Source: Saprospiraceae bacterium
GTDB taxonomy: Bacteria > Bacteroidota > Bacteroidia > Chitinophagales > Saprospiraceae
DNA: 64,000 nt
Reading direction: 5' to 3'
Assembly: GCA_016787525.1 (NCBI GenBank)
Contig: JAEUUP010000015.1
Span: 62,001 to 126,000, forward strand
Positions 53,501 to 61,710 of the stretch are shown in pieces. Within the stretch, counting starts at the first letter, position 1, and every line of letters starts with the position of its first letter. The notes below the pieces were generated by a model, which saw only the letters and a list, made by a program, of their open reading frames with translations, searched no databases and was not told where the DNA came from. The translations under genes and the position numbers were made by a program.

Positions 53501-53863
53501 TGTACCATCAATACCATAACCTGTTACAACCACCTCTTGAAGTGTTGAAATGTCTTCAACCAAAGTGATGTCAATTGTGTTTTGTGCGCCTAAAGCTACT
53601 TCCTGAGTTGTGTAACCCACTGCCGAGTAAACCAACGTTAAGTTGTCCCCTTTCACCGCCAGTGAATAGTTACCGTCACCATCTGTTGCAGTACCTGTTG
53701 TCGTGCCTTTGATGACAACACTTGCTCCAGGAATCGGACCGCCTGCGTCACTCACTTTACCCGTAATTGTACGTTGGGCAGTCAGTGAATTAAGACCCGC
53801 AAACAGCAGGAATAGCCAAACTACCCCTAACTTTTTGGGTAGTGTGTAGAGCTTTTGATTCAT
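50567..53863 (-). CDS. SusC-family TonB-dependent outer-membrane transporter 3
   Basis: This 1098-aa protein starts at ATG 53863 (MNQKLYTLPKKLG), giving a signal peptide ending SLTAQ at about residue 29. Carboxypeptidase-like domain TITGKVSDAGGPIPGASVVIKG (about 31-110), TonB-box region LQEVVVTGYG, plug with PLIIIDGTPAVS and ATASIYGARAAAGVIVYTTKRG, and a barrel ending VGLSVGF. It forms an operon with SusD 3. Upstream is a LacI-type palindrome shared with uxuA and a divergent AraC gene. Despite its length the gene contains no ACTGAGGGG motif, unlike most long genes here. Confidence 0.95.
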   Translation of the reverse strand: MNQKLYTLPKKLGVVWLFLLFAGLNSLTAQRTITGKVSDAGGPIPGASVVIKGTTTGTATDGDGNYSLAVKGDNLTLVYSAVGYTTQEVALGAQNTIDITLVEDISTLQEVVVTGYGIDGTRRQTVGAVSTVKPREIKAVPSGNVEQQLQGRVSGLTVITNGQPGTSSIIRVRGFGSFGGNEPLIIIDGTPAVSTDFLSPDDIESVTVLKDAATASIYGARAAAGVIVYTTKRGSRKSKKMEVSYDGVYGSTDPGKGQAMLNPTDFLEWTWIGEKNTAAANGTTFSYSHPQFGVLTASNKGTIPEFLKVGGNNGASITGTVDLTAEKAKYNVNSAAGPVYQVIRSNRAGTDWYDAITRPASLQRHSLGFSGGSENSQYYIGVGLQDQLGILMGNSFKRYNFRANSEFDLTKNLRIGENLQFTYLSIVGQGGGDGGRGVAADENDILQAFRMPSIIPVYDEFGGWAGTTAGGFNNPRNPVANRTGQLNDNNFRMIGFGNIYAELDVIPGLRLRSNLGGRLQNSYYKYYSRLQYENSENNASFAFGEGAGYGLAWSLTNTANYTKKFGDHSVDVLVGLEALNTGKGRNIDASGINPFSTDPTYVTLGTVQAAGKNVSSNIPATVNFYSTFGRLNYSFKDKYQLTGIIRRDASSRFGANSRTGVFPAVGLGWRITGEDFMKNQSIFQDLKLRAGWGKMGNSNNVNPNNQYSLFGGSVGASSYDITGSNSGVVGGFYRTRIGNPNAQWETAVTSNVGADATLLKGNLDITVELWRKQTEGLLYNLQLPAIVGASASVPAINLANMLNEGIDLGITSRGKIVGDWKYEAILNGSWLKNEITSLAPEANVTYFDGPTFRGVSPIRNQVGQSISAFFGYKMIGYFQTADEATKSKQPGAGIGRFKYEDNNGYDAKGQLTGVPDGKIDAADRTFIGSPVPKFTGGLTLTVTYKNLEISTYLYSSLGNKIYNFSKWYTDFYGSFKGAAIAERVKDSWTPSNTNPQAPIFEQASNESTNGASNSWYVEDGSYLRMQYISIGYNLPSTLLSKIGVKRARINASTNNLFTITKYKGLDPAVGGAADSNFGIDIGNYPLTRSVTVGLSVGF

Positions 53864-54007
53864 AATTCTAAAGAGTTTAGTTAAAAAAATATGATAAAAA
53901 CATTCCAGTTGTTGAAAGCTCACTTTGATACAAAGTGTGTTTATCGCACTAAGGTAAAAAGGTTTTTCGTATTGTCATCATGTTCTTTGTCATTTTTTTA
54001 TTTTGTA

Positions 54008-54021
54008 CGAAAACGTTTTCG
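54008..54021. promoter_or_regulatory. LacI-type palindrome in the susC 3 / araC divergent promoter
   Basis: CGAAAACGTTTTCG is a perfect 14-bp palindrome, identical to 56769-56782 before uxuA. It is about 145 bp from the susC 3 start and 220 bp from the araC start. The rest of the 376-bp gap shows no other clear element. Confidence 0.7.
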
Positions 54022-54239
54022 GTTAAATAAAAATTTGAAAACGCTCTAAGTTGTCAAGATGACACCTTTGCTCTAATCCAAATCGAGATTATCTTTAACA
54101 GACTAATACTATTTTATCTCTTTATAACACTAATTGGTCTATCTTTTGAAAAATGATTCTACGTTTCTTCTTTTTTCTTCAAAAAAATTTATCCTTTCCA
54201 CTACTTTTGCCCAATTGACGGCAAAACTTTTTTATCACA

Positions 54240-55127
54240 ATGAGTGAATTTTATAGAGAAATAACATCACTGACTTCTTTCGACTGCTTCACGATTTTTT
54301 CAAGAGAAAAGAAAGACTTTGATTTCCCAATTCATCACCACGAAGAATTTGAACTCAATCTTATCCTACACGGCAAAGGTGTCAAACGCATCGTCGGCAA
54401 CCACATTGGGGTCATTGACGATGCCGAATTGGTACTCGTGGGCAGTCATTTGCCTCATGCTTGGTTCACTCATCAATATCAATGGACAGAAGGGCTGCCG
54501 CTGATTTATGAAGTCACCATACAGTTTCACAAAGACCTATTCGACGAAAAGCTGCTGCAACGCAATCAACTGACCTTTATCAAAGCACTTTTTAAAAAAG
54601 CAGAGCAGGGTATCTTATTCTCTAAAGAAACAACCTTAAACATCCGTGAACGCATCGAGAACCTATCCAAAATCAACGGTTTCCTCTCTGTCCTAGAACT
54701 TATGTCTATATTGCATGAATTGTCTATATCGCCAAATGCAATAAGTCTTTCAAGCAATACATTTCAAAATGACGAGACTCTACGATTCAATAGCCGCCGA
54801 TTAGAAACGGTATTTACTTATATGCAAACTCATTTTCAAGAAGATATACCCCTCAGTAAAGTGGCACAATTGGCAGGTATGACCGAAGTTTCGTTCAGTC
54901 GTTTCATTAAAAAGCGGACAGGTCGGACATTTGTTGAGAGTCTCAACGATGTACGATTGGGTCATGCCGCACGTATGTTGATTGAAACAACACACACCAT
55001 TGCAGAGATTGCCTACAACAACGGTTTCAACAATCTTTCTTATTTCAACCGCATCTTTAAAAACAAACATGGCATCACACCTAAAGAGTTTAGAGAAAGT
55101 TACAGCGGTACAAAGACGTTTATTTAA
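54240..55127 (+). CDS. AraC-family transcriptional regulator
   Basis: This 295-aa regulator has an N-terminal cupin sensor (about 20-90; FPIHHHEEFELNLILHGKGVKRIVGNH, with GSHLPHAWF) and a C-terminal double helix-turn-helix (about 190-290; PLSKVAQLAGMTEVSFSRFIKKRTG and TIAEIAYNNGFNNLSYFNRIFKNKHGITPKEFR). It probably senses a sugar and controls the divergently transcribed susC 3-susD 3 operon. A motif copy (54849) encodes PLSK at the start of the first DNA-binding helix, so the motif is accommodated in a conserved region. The terminator follows directly. Confidence 0.93.
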   Translation: MSEFYREITSLTSFDCFTIFSREKKDFDFPIHHHEEFELNLILHGKGVKRIVGNHIGVIDDAELVLVGSHLPHAWFTHQYQWTEGLPLIYEVTIQFHKDLFDEKLLQRNQLTFIKALFKKAEQGILFSKETTLNIRERIENLSKINGFLSVLELMSILHELSISPNAISLSSNTFQNDETLRFNSRRLETVFTYMQTHFQEDIPLSKVAQLAGMTEVSFSRFIKKRTGRTFVESLNDVRLGHAARMLIETTHTIAEIAYNNGFNNLSYFNRIFKNKHGITPKEFRESYSGTKTFI

Positions 55128-55131
55128 AAAA

Positions 55132-55186
55132 AAATGGAAAATGAAAAATACCCCCTCAGTATTTTCCACTTTCCATTTATAGTTTT
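55132..55186. terminator. Terminator hairpin with the motif in its loop
   Basis: AAATGGAAAATGAAAAATAC pairs imperfectly with GTATTTTCCACTTTCCATTT (55132-55151 with 55159-55178). The loop is CCCCTCA, part of a full CCCCCTCAGT motif. A T-run follows. Confidence 0.8.
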
Positions 55187-55289
55187 TTATGCCGAATGCA
55201 TAAAGATTAAGCTCTACTATTAAGTTCTGTAAATCTCAGTTAGTTGAATCTTGACAAATATGAACAAACCTTTGGAAACTCTTTTAAAA

Positions 55290-55480
55290 CTTATCGCTCA
55301 CTGTTTCTCGCTGCGCTCGAAATGCGTGCGATTAAAAGGATTTTTCAGAGTGCATGTCAGTTTTGCCTCGTTAATGAGGCAAAACTGACATGCACTCTAT
55401 AAAAATTCTTTTTGTACGCTTTTTTCTGCTTGTCCAAAGGGACTCCTTTGGAGCAGAAAAACAGTCAGTAATTGTCGTTT
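55290..55480. repeat. Variable-stem hairpin element H2
   Basis: A perfect 23-bp hairpin occupies 55347-55369 with 55376-55398 (loop GTTAAT). The right flank, CTGCTTGTCCAAAGGGACTC and beyond to about 55475, is the inverted equivalent of the left flank of H1. The left flank CTCACTGTTTCTCGCTGCGC matches the right flanks of H1 and H3. Stem sequences differ completely between H1, H2 and H3. The gap 55128-55520 holds no gene. Confidence 0.7.
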
Positions 55481-55520
55481 TAAGTTTTAAAACAGTTTCT
55501 TAGCTTTTATCATCAAAAGC

Positions 55521-56690
55521 TTATAAAGACCTTGCAATGCCTAACTCCAATCCCCTCAATTCAGCCAAACCACGCAAACGTCCAATCGCTGAATAACCAG
55601 GATAAGTGGTTTTCTTCAAATCATCCAGCATTTGATGACCATGGTCAGGGCGCATAGGAATAGATACATCGCGCCGACGCATAACTTTTACCAATTCTTT
55701 GACAACAGCATACATATCTGTGTCACCATCTAAATGATCAGCTTCATAGAAATTGCCATTAGCATCACGTTTGGTGTTGCGAAGATGTAAAAAGTGAATA
55801 TGATCACCTAAGCGTTGAATCATACCAACTAAATCATTGTCTGGTCGAACACCATATGAGCCTGTACAAAAGCACAAACCGTTGGCAGGACTGGGCGCAG
55901 CGTTCAATAAATCAATGGCATCTTGTTCTGTACTAACTATTCGCGGCAAGCCTAAGATAGGATAGGGTGGGTCATCTGGGTGAATCGCCATCTTCAATCC
56001 TACTGCCTCTGCCACAGGTACAACTTCACGTAAGAAATGAAACAGATGCGCTTTTAGCTTAGTCGCATCAATGTGTTCATAGTTTTTTAGAGCTGATAGA
56101 ATCTGCTCTACCGTAAAACGCTCTTCGCTACCGGGTAAACCCAAAAGGGCATTGTTGAATAATGTTTGTTTTTCGGTTTCTGTCATTGTTTCAAGGCGGG
56201 TTTGAGCTGCCGCTATCTCCCCCTCAGTATAATCAGCCGATGCATGAGGTCTTTGCAACAAAAACAAATCAAATGCTACGAATGCGGCCTTCTCGAAATA
56301 CAAAGCCTTTGAACCATCGGGCATAGTATAATAAATCTCTGTGCGCATCCAATCTAAAATGGGCATGAAGTTATAGGTCACAACCTTCAAACCACATTCT
56401 GCGACGTTGCGCAGACTGATTTTATAGTTTTCTATATATTTTTCAAAGCCTTCTGTTTGTTTTTTTATGGCTTCATGTACAGGTAGGCTTTCGATGACCG
56501 TCCATGTCATGCCTGCGGCTTCAACGGCTTCACGACGTTTGTTAATTTCTTCAATTGTCCAGACATCACCCACAGCAATATGGTGCAATGCTGTCACAAC
56601 ACCCGTACAACCCGATTGACGAATGTCTGACAAACTCACTGGGTCATTAGGCCCGTACCAACGCATGGTATGTTCCATACTATTTTTCAT
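55521..56690 (-). CDS. uxuA: Mannonate dehydratase
   Basis: This 389-aa cytoplasmic enzyme, close to the E. coli UxuA length (394), dehydrates D-mannonate to 2-keto-3-deoxygluconate in glucuronate breakdown. Family motifs: [17 protein letters not shown] at the N-terminus, GVVTALHHI, the metal-site segments [30 protein letters not shown] (Cys ligand), [11 protein letters not shown] (His ligand) and [10 protein letters not shown] (Asp/His). It provides the link downstream of inositol oxygenase-derived glucuronate; the isomerase and reductase steps are not in this window. A CGAAAACGTTTTCG operator lies about 80 bp upstream. A motif copy (56219) is read as YTEGEI. Confidence 0.95.
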   Translation of the reverse strand: MKNSMEHTMRWYGPNDPVSLSDIRQSGCTGVVTALHHIAVGDVWTIEEINKRREAVEAAGMTWTVIESLPVHEAIKKQTEGFEKYIENYKISLRNVAECGLKVVTYNFMPILDWMRTEIYYTMPDGSKALYFEKAAFVAFDLFLLQRPHASADYTEGEIAAAQTRLETMTETEKQTLFNNALLGLPGSEERFTVEQILSALKNYEHIDATKLKAHLFHFLREVVPVAEAVGLKMAIHPDDPPYPILGLPRIVSTEQDAIDLLNAAPSPANGLCFCTGSYGVRPDNDLVGMIQRLGDHIHFLHLRNTKRDANGNFYEADHLDGDTDMYAVVKELVKVMRRRDVSIPMRPDHGHQMLDDLKKTTYPGYSAIGRLRGLAELRGLELGIARSL

Positions 56691-56768
56691 AGATAATAAG
56701 AGATTTACTTCGATTTTTTAAAATTCCCGCAAAATCCGTATTTTATACAGTATTTTTTCTAAAAAACA

Positions 56769-56782
56769 CGAAAACGTTTTCG
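56769..56782. promoter_or_regulatory. LacI-type palindrome before uxuA
   Basis: CGAAAACGTTTTCG is identical to the susC 3 site. It lies between uxuA and the divergent glycosyltransferase gene, nearer to uxuA (79 bp from its ATG). It shares the inner AAACGTTT with the MIOX operators but has different outer bases, suggesting a second LacI-family regulator or a broader specificity. Confidence 0.7.
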
Positions 56783-56957
56783 CTTTTTTTAGGGTCTCTG
56801 CTAAACTTGTAGCACGAGTTTTTTCCTTTATCGGCATTCTGTTTTTCATCTTGTTTGTCTTTTTATGTCTTGCAGGGTTTATATTTGCCGATAGCTTATA
56901 TTTGCTTAAACTTTTTGCCAATATACTATCCGTCATTACCTAATATGCTTTGCCGCT

Positions 56958-58472
56958 ATGAATAATAATACGCGTATCTTAATAGGTTTTATCGCCATCA
57001 AGTGTTTATTGCAATTTTTATTGCTCAGTCCTGACTATGATTTGCATCGCGACGAGTATTTGCACCTCAATCAAGCCAGTCATTTGGCTTGGGGATTTCA
57101 GTCTGTGCCACCTTTTACTTCTTGGACTTCTTTCTTGATTCAATCTTTGGGCAATTCTGTTTTTTGGGTTAAGTTTTTCCCAACTCTATATGGTGTTTTG
57201 ACTATTTATATCGTCTGGAAAGCCATCGAAACCTTGAATGGCGACCGCTTCGCCTTGATTTTAGGCGCGACTTGTGTATTGTTCTCTGCACTTTTAAGAC
57301 TCAACACGCTGTATCAACCCAATTCTTTCGATGTCTTGAGTTGGACGATGCTTTATTTTATATGTCTCAAATATTTTAAGACCGAACAAACAAAATGGCT
57401 TATCATCGGCGCAGTTGTTGGCGCAATTGGTTTCTTGAATAAGTATAATATCGTGTTCCTATTGATGGGCTTTATGCCTGCTGTCTTAGTTTCGGAACAA
57501 AGAAAGATGTTTTTGCAACCTCGATTGTATATTGCTTTGCTCATTGGCTTAATCATCACAGCTCCTAATCTTTGGTGGCAGTATGCGCATGGCTTTCCTG
57601 TTGCGCACCATCTAAAAGAGTTGGCGGATACCCAATTGGTGCATGTAGATAGATTGGGTTTTCTGAAATCTCAATTGCTTTTTTATGTGGGTTCGCTATT
57701 TGTCATCTTGGGGGCTTTGTATGCTTTGGTCTTCTACAAGCCTTTTGATAGGTATAGACCCTTTTTCTTTTCGTTCTTTTTTACTTTGGCGGCGTTTCTT
57801 TATTTCAAGGCAAAAGACTATTATGCCATTGGTATTTATCCTATCTATATCGCATTCGGTTCTGTTTATGTGTCAGAATTATTAAAGAACCGTTGGCAAC
57901 GATATGGACAAGCCTTAGCGATTGCTCTCCCTTTGCTGCTGTTTATACCAATCTACCAAGTTGCTTTTCCCAATAAAAGTCCCGAATACATCATTCAACA
58001 CAACGAGTATTATAAAAAATGGGGTTTATTGCGTTGGGAAGATGGCAAAGACCATCTTTTGCCACAAGACTTTGCTGATATGCTGGGCTGGAAGGAGTTA
58101 GCCTTTAAGGTGGATAGTATATACGCGACCTTACCTAACCAAACGCGTACGCTTATTCTATGCGACAACTACGGTCAAGCAGGTGCAATCAACTACTATA
58201 CCCATCGAAATTTAAAAGCTGTATCATTCAGTACGGATTATCTCTATTGGTTCGACCTATCGCATAGGTACGACAATCTAATCAGGATAAAAAGCCGAAG
58301 CGATGCCACAGAAGAATTGACCGAATCATCGCCTTTTTTCCAAAATTCAAGTCTTGCCGATTCTATATCCAATCCCTACGCCCGAGAGGTGGGTACTTTG
58401 ATATTCGCTTTTACAGGTGCTAAAATAGATATAAGAGAAAGGATACAAAATGAGATAGATGAAAAGAAGTGA
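56958..58472 (+). CDS. GT39-type (PMT_2) membrane glycosyltransferase
   Basis: This 504-aa polytopic membrane protein is an ArnT/PMT-like transferase using a polyprenyl-phosphate sugar donor. The first loop carries the family acidic motif (DLHRDEYLHLNQASHLAWGF, Asp-Glu), followed by PPFTSWTSFL, RLNTLYQPNSFDVLSW and GFLNKYNIVFLL. About eleven hydrophobic segments are seen up to residue 340, then a soluble periplasmic C-terminal domain (about 350-504) with LILCDNYGQAGAINYYTHR. The acceptor is unknown. It is a single gene between the uxuA promoter and hairpin element H3, and holds no ACTGAGGGG copy. Confidence 0.9.
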   Translation: MNNNTRILIGFIAIKCLLQFLLLSPDYDLHRDEYLHLNQASHLAWGFQSVPPFTSWTSFLIQSLGNSVFWVKFFPTLYGVLTIYIVWKAIETLNGDRFALILGATCVLFSALLRLNTLYQPNSFDVLSWTMLYFICLKYFKTEQTKWLIIGAVVGAIGFLNKYNIVFLLMGFMPAVLVSEQRKMFLQPRLYIALLIGLIITAPNLWWQYAHGFPVAHHLKELADTQLVHVDRLGFLKSQLLFYVGSLFVILGALYALVFYKPFDRYRPFFFSFFFTLAAFLYFKAKDYYAIGIYPIYIAFGSVYVSELLKNRWQRYGQALAIALPLLLFIPIYQVAFPNKSPEYIIQHNEYYKKWGLLRWEDGKDHLLPQDFADMLGWKELAFKVDSIYATLPNQTRTLILCDNYGQAGAINYYTHRNLKAVSFSTDYLYWFDLSHRYDNLIRIKSRSDATEELTESSPFFQNSSLADSISNPYAREVGTLIFAFTGAKIDIRERIQNEIDEKK

Positions 58473-58529
58473 TGGTCAGTAGAGAATCACTTTGATAACA
58501 ATTTAGACAAATGCTAAGAATAGACACAA

Positions 58530-58675
58530 CATTGGTCGCAAGCTCCCTCGTTACAAAAATAATCTTTATAGAGCGAAGTCAATATTTGAACTTGAAAAGT
58601 TCAAATATTGACTTCGCTCTATAAAGATTATTCCAAAGCATGTATTTTTAGCGAAGCGAAAAACAGTGAGTGTTT
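58530..58675. repeat. Variable-stem hairpin element H3 (36-bp perfect stem)
   Basis: 58558-58593 pairs with 58597-58632 without mismatch (loop GAA), a 36-bp stem. The right flank GCGAAGCGAAAAACAGTGAG corresponds to H1 and H2. The left flank is not clearly shared. It separates the converging glycosyltransferase and S41 protease genes. Confidence 0.7.
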
Positions 58676-58701
58676 AGTGCTTTTAAATATCGCTATTGAA
58701 C

Positions 58702-60948
58702 TTAATCCTTTCCAGATTGAATCCACTCAATTGCTTTTTCCAAAACCTCATCTTTGCCTGCCATGATACCAGCCTTTGTCGGGCGCACTTCAATATCGGG
58801 TTGAATACCGATACGTTGTGTATCGCTACCATCAGGATAATAGCAGCCAATACCTGTTATTTGTGTCGAAATACCACTGGGCAATGTAAAAGGTGAGACA
58901 TTTCCGTCTGCACCTGCTGTTTGGCTGCCAATGACTTTTGAATGTGGCCCAACTCTAAAAGCCATCGTATGAAACTCGGCAGAACTCAAAGAGACTTCAT
59001 TGATAAGTACCGCAACTTTGCCATTGTAGGTTTTTCTACCACCTCCAACGTTCAAACTTCTACTATCCAGCTCAAAATAGCCCGGGTTTTGTGCGCTTGT
59101 TCTCGAAAATCGAGAGAAATCTTGAATTTCTTTTGTCAAATATTGACCAATCGCATAGATAGGAAAATCAGCAGGATAGTTTCTATTATCAATCACGATG
59201 CCTCTCGCATTTTCAAAAAGTTTGAATGCAGAATCTACTTGCTTTGTTAGTATTTTGCCCAGATAAATATAACCAATCCCATCTCTCACATAATAATACG
59301 ATTGCTCGGGCATAGGTGCCCAAGTAGATAAGTTCAATTGTGCAGGCGCATAACGTTCTATGTCTAATGCCATCGTCTTACCGTTGCGTTCTATCTCGAT
59401 TTTTACCGTGCGCTCATTACCCCTCAGTAATTTGTTGGCAATTCTTGATTTTTGAGTCACATCATTCGAGGCGGCTGTATAAGTTTCTAAACTTTTGACC
59501 ACTTCTGCCACGTCAACACCATTGATTTTTTTGATAGCATCGCCAATTTTTACACCTGTCTTTTCTGTTTCTGTTTTGTGTGCATATTTCGTAACAATCC
59601 ATTCATTACCCACCCACTGAACAATAAAAGGCGCATACAATTTACCTTGCCACTCATTATAAACATCACTACGCGATGACGCACTCGCATGTGTGTCGTG
59701 AATTTTAACAATCAACTCTTGAACCACTTTAATATAATTGAGCGCATCATCATTCGTCCCAACGAATTTTGGAATATACGCCGCCAAAAGGTCGTTCCAA
59801 TTGTCCTCTGTTATCAAATATTTATACGGAAAGTAATAATGGACAATATTCCAAAAACGATACAATGACAACAGTCTAAAACCCGCATCGGGATTCTTGA
59901 GATGCGCATACGATTCTTCATTTTTGAAATCGCCACCACCCAAAGGCGTGACCGAACCATAATAACTGCTCAATTGATTGCGGTTTTTGTAAACGAATTG
60001 CAACTTCTCCGCCAATTCTTTGCTAATTTTTGGGTCGTTCATCCATTCATGGTCAACTTTAAGCTTAAAATTGCCTTTGGGTTCATCACAATTGGCGCAA
60101 AGTTTCACTTCACCCAAGCTATTTATCCAATCCACGAGGATTTTATCGCGTTCAGCCGAGTTTTTGACCACTAAAATCTGAGACATAATAGGAAACAGCG
60201 CAAAATCCCAATTAACCTTACCCGAAGTTGGCACAGGATGATGGTATTTTAAGAATCCCCACACTCGACCTAATAATGCCAAATCATTGATTTGTTGTGC
60301 AGAAACAGATTTAAGTTCAATTTTTGAACCTTGCCAATAAGTCGAATCGAGCCTTGCACCCGCCACAACTTTAGTTTGAAATTTTACTTTCTCAATAGGC
60401 ACATCGTCAATCGTCAGCCTCAAATCATCTACCCAAATCTGACCTTTTGGCGACACCAATAGGCATCCAACATAAATATCTTTCACCTCATCTGAAAAAG
60501 GCAATTCAATTGTGTATTCTTTCCAATCATTTGTGCCATTGATACCTTGTTTTTGCATATTATCAAAAGCAACCACACCCGAATAGCCATCCAATCGCAT
60601 CCACAATCCAGCAAAACCTGTCGCACTCACATCTTTTGTTTTCAAATACCCCCTCAGTACAATACGCTTACCTTTGTATCGTGAAGGAATAACATAGAAC
60701 GTAGAGCCGAATGTCGCATCTCCAGCATCATTAGGTGCTTTTATGGACAAAGCATATTTCCCTTCTTTCACTATTTGACTGTCCACTCGGGTTTGATACT
60801 TAGTTGTATCATTTCTTTGAACACCCAGTTGCCAACCCACAGGTCTGCGTGCATTGTCCAATGATTCAATATTCAGATTGGTTGAAATTTGACCCCTCAG
60901 TATAAAAGGGCAAAGAAAAGCTAAGAGAAAAAGTTTAGAGTTTTTCAT
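58702..60948 (-). CDS. S41-family (C-terminal processing-like) serine protease
   Basis: This 748-aa exported protein starts at ATG 60948 (MKNSKLFLLAFLCPFI), giving a signal peptide; the longer upstream frame has no signal. Parts: a carbohydrate-binding-like beta domain (about 30-190, WQLGVQRND, IWVDDLRLTIDD), a helical linker domain (about 225-420, LLGRVWGFLKYHHP), a PDZ-like segment (GVKIGDAIKKINGVDVAEVV, about 480) and the S41 protease domain ending with INEVSLSSAEFHTMAFR (catalytic Ser) and GSQTAGADGNVSPFTLPSG. Such tricorn-like secreted peptidases are common in Bacteroidota. Three exact motif copies (59420, 60649, 60892) are read as LLRGNE, VLRGYL and ILRGQI, the last inside the signal peptide. 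Confidence 0.9.
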   Translation of the reverse strand: MKNSKLFLLAFLCPFILRGQISTNLNIESLDNARRPVGWQLGVQRNDTTKYQTRVDSQIVKEGKYALSIKAPNDAGDATFGSTFYVIPSRYKGKRIVLRGYLKTKDVSATGFAGLWMRLDGYSGVVAFDNMQKQGINGTNDWKEYTIELPFSDEVKDIYVGCLLVSPKGQIWVDDLRLTIDDVPIEKVKFQTKVVAGARLDSTYWQGSKIELKSVSAQQINDLALLGRVWGFLKYHHPVPTSGKVNWDFALFPIMSQILVVKNSAERDKILVDWINSLGEVKLCANCDEPKGNFKLKVDHEWMNDPKISKELAEKLQFVYKNRNQLSSYYGSVTPLGGGDFKNEESYAHLKNPDAGFRLLSLYRFWNIVHYYFPYKYLITEDNWNDLLAAYIPKFVGTNDDALNYIKVVQELIVKIHDTHASASSRSDVYNEWQGKLYAPFIVQWVGNEWIVTKYAHKTETEKTGVKIGDAIKKINGVDVAEVVKSLETYTAASNDVTQKSRIANKLLRGNERTVKIEIERNGKTMALDIERYAPAQLNLSTWAPMPEQSYYYVRDGIGYIYLGKILTKQVDSAFKLFENARGIVIDNRNYPADFPIYAIGQYLTKEIQDFSRFSRTSAQNPGYFELDSRSLNVGGGRKTYNGKVAVLINEVSLSSAEFHTMAFRVGPHSKVIGSQTAGADGNVSPFTLPSGISTQITGIGCYYPDGSDTQRIGIQPDIEVRPTKAGIMAGKDEVLEKAIEWIQSGKD

Positions 60949-61186
60949 AAGTTGTTGATTTAATCGTTGAAGTTTGATAGCATTTTTATGATTGAACGAG
61001 CAATTTACCAACAAAATGCGCCATTTACAAAACATTAACATTTAATTTCATAAAAAAACGCCCCCTCAGTACCATAAGCCCTTGACACATATTGAAAGTT
61101 TATATAAATTTGTACCATAAACCAAGGGATTAACCAAACACCGATATTAAAACCATATTTCTAAAATTTAAAACATTACTTGTTTT
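60949..61186. other. Divergent promoter region, S41 gene / 61187 gene
   Basis: It contains a CCCCCTCAGT motif (61061) and AT-rich tracts. GTTTATATAAATTTGTACC at about 61099-61117 is a possible promoter element for the plus-strand gene. No coding signal is seen. Confidence 0.4.
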
Positions 61187-61576
61187 ATGGCACTTAATCC
61201 AATCACCCTGGATCACTACAATGCGAACAAAGGCATTGCAGACTCTTTGTTAAAACTCAACACACCATTCGTTTATGGTACTGAAGTCTCCCTTGCCAAT
61301 TATGTGACAACGGTCGAAGACATCAAAACCCATTTAGAAATTCGCAATGCTTTGCTTGAGCAATTTCTTAAAGCCGATGAGCTGTACTTCCAATCTGTGG
61401 AAGCATCGGACAAAATGCAAACCCGATTGCGCAATTGCATCAAAGGCGACAAAGGTGTCGAATCCGATGAATACGTTATGGCTGGCGGTACACGACAATC
61501 TGAAATCACCAGTAAAGCACAAGCCACCCGCAATGAAAAGAAAAAAACAACTTTAATGATTGACAAAAAAGGTTGA
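61187..61576 (+). CDS. Unknown helical protein, 129 aa
   Basis: This 129-aa soluble protein has no signal peptide. It is mainly helical (YNANKGIADSLLKL, VEDIKTHLEIRNALLEQFLKADELYFQSVEASDKMQTRLRNCIKGDKG) with a basic C-terminal tail (RNEKKKTTLMIDKKG). I do not recognise a family. The gene is well formed, with a 5' UTR preceded by an AT-rich promoter-like region and an ideal terminator (61633), so it is probably real and expressed singly. Size and style resemble the N-terminal half of the 35876 protein, but I see no convincing alignment. It holds no ACTGAGGGG copy; one follows the terminator. Confidence 0.65.
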   Translation: MALNPITLDHYNANKGIADSLLKLNTPFVYGTEVSLANYVTTVEDIKTHLEIRNALLEQFLKADELYFQSVEASDKMQTRLRNCIKGDKGVESDEYVMAGGTRQSEITSKAQATRNEKKKTTLMIDKKG

Positions 61577-61632
61577 TTAATAACATTATTTGCTTTGTTA
61601 CTAAATTTAGTGGGTTAACATTTAGAAGTTTG

Positions 61633-61672
61633 GTGAATTTGACTGTTGCTATGTCAAATTCACTTTTTTTTG
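61633..61672 (+). terminator. Terminator of the 129-aa gene
   Basis: GTGAATTTGAC pairs with GTCAAATTCAC (61633-61643 with 61653-61663), followed by eight T. An ACTGAGGGGG copy is adjacent (61679). Confidence 0.92.
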
Positions 61673-61710
61673 TCTTTTACTGAGGGGGTGTTTGGGTTTT
61701 AAGACACCAC

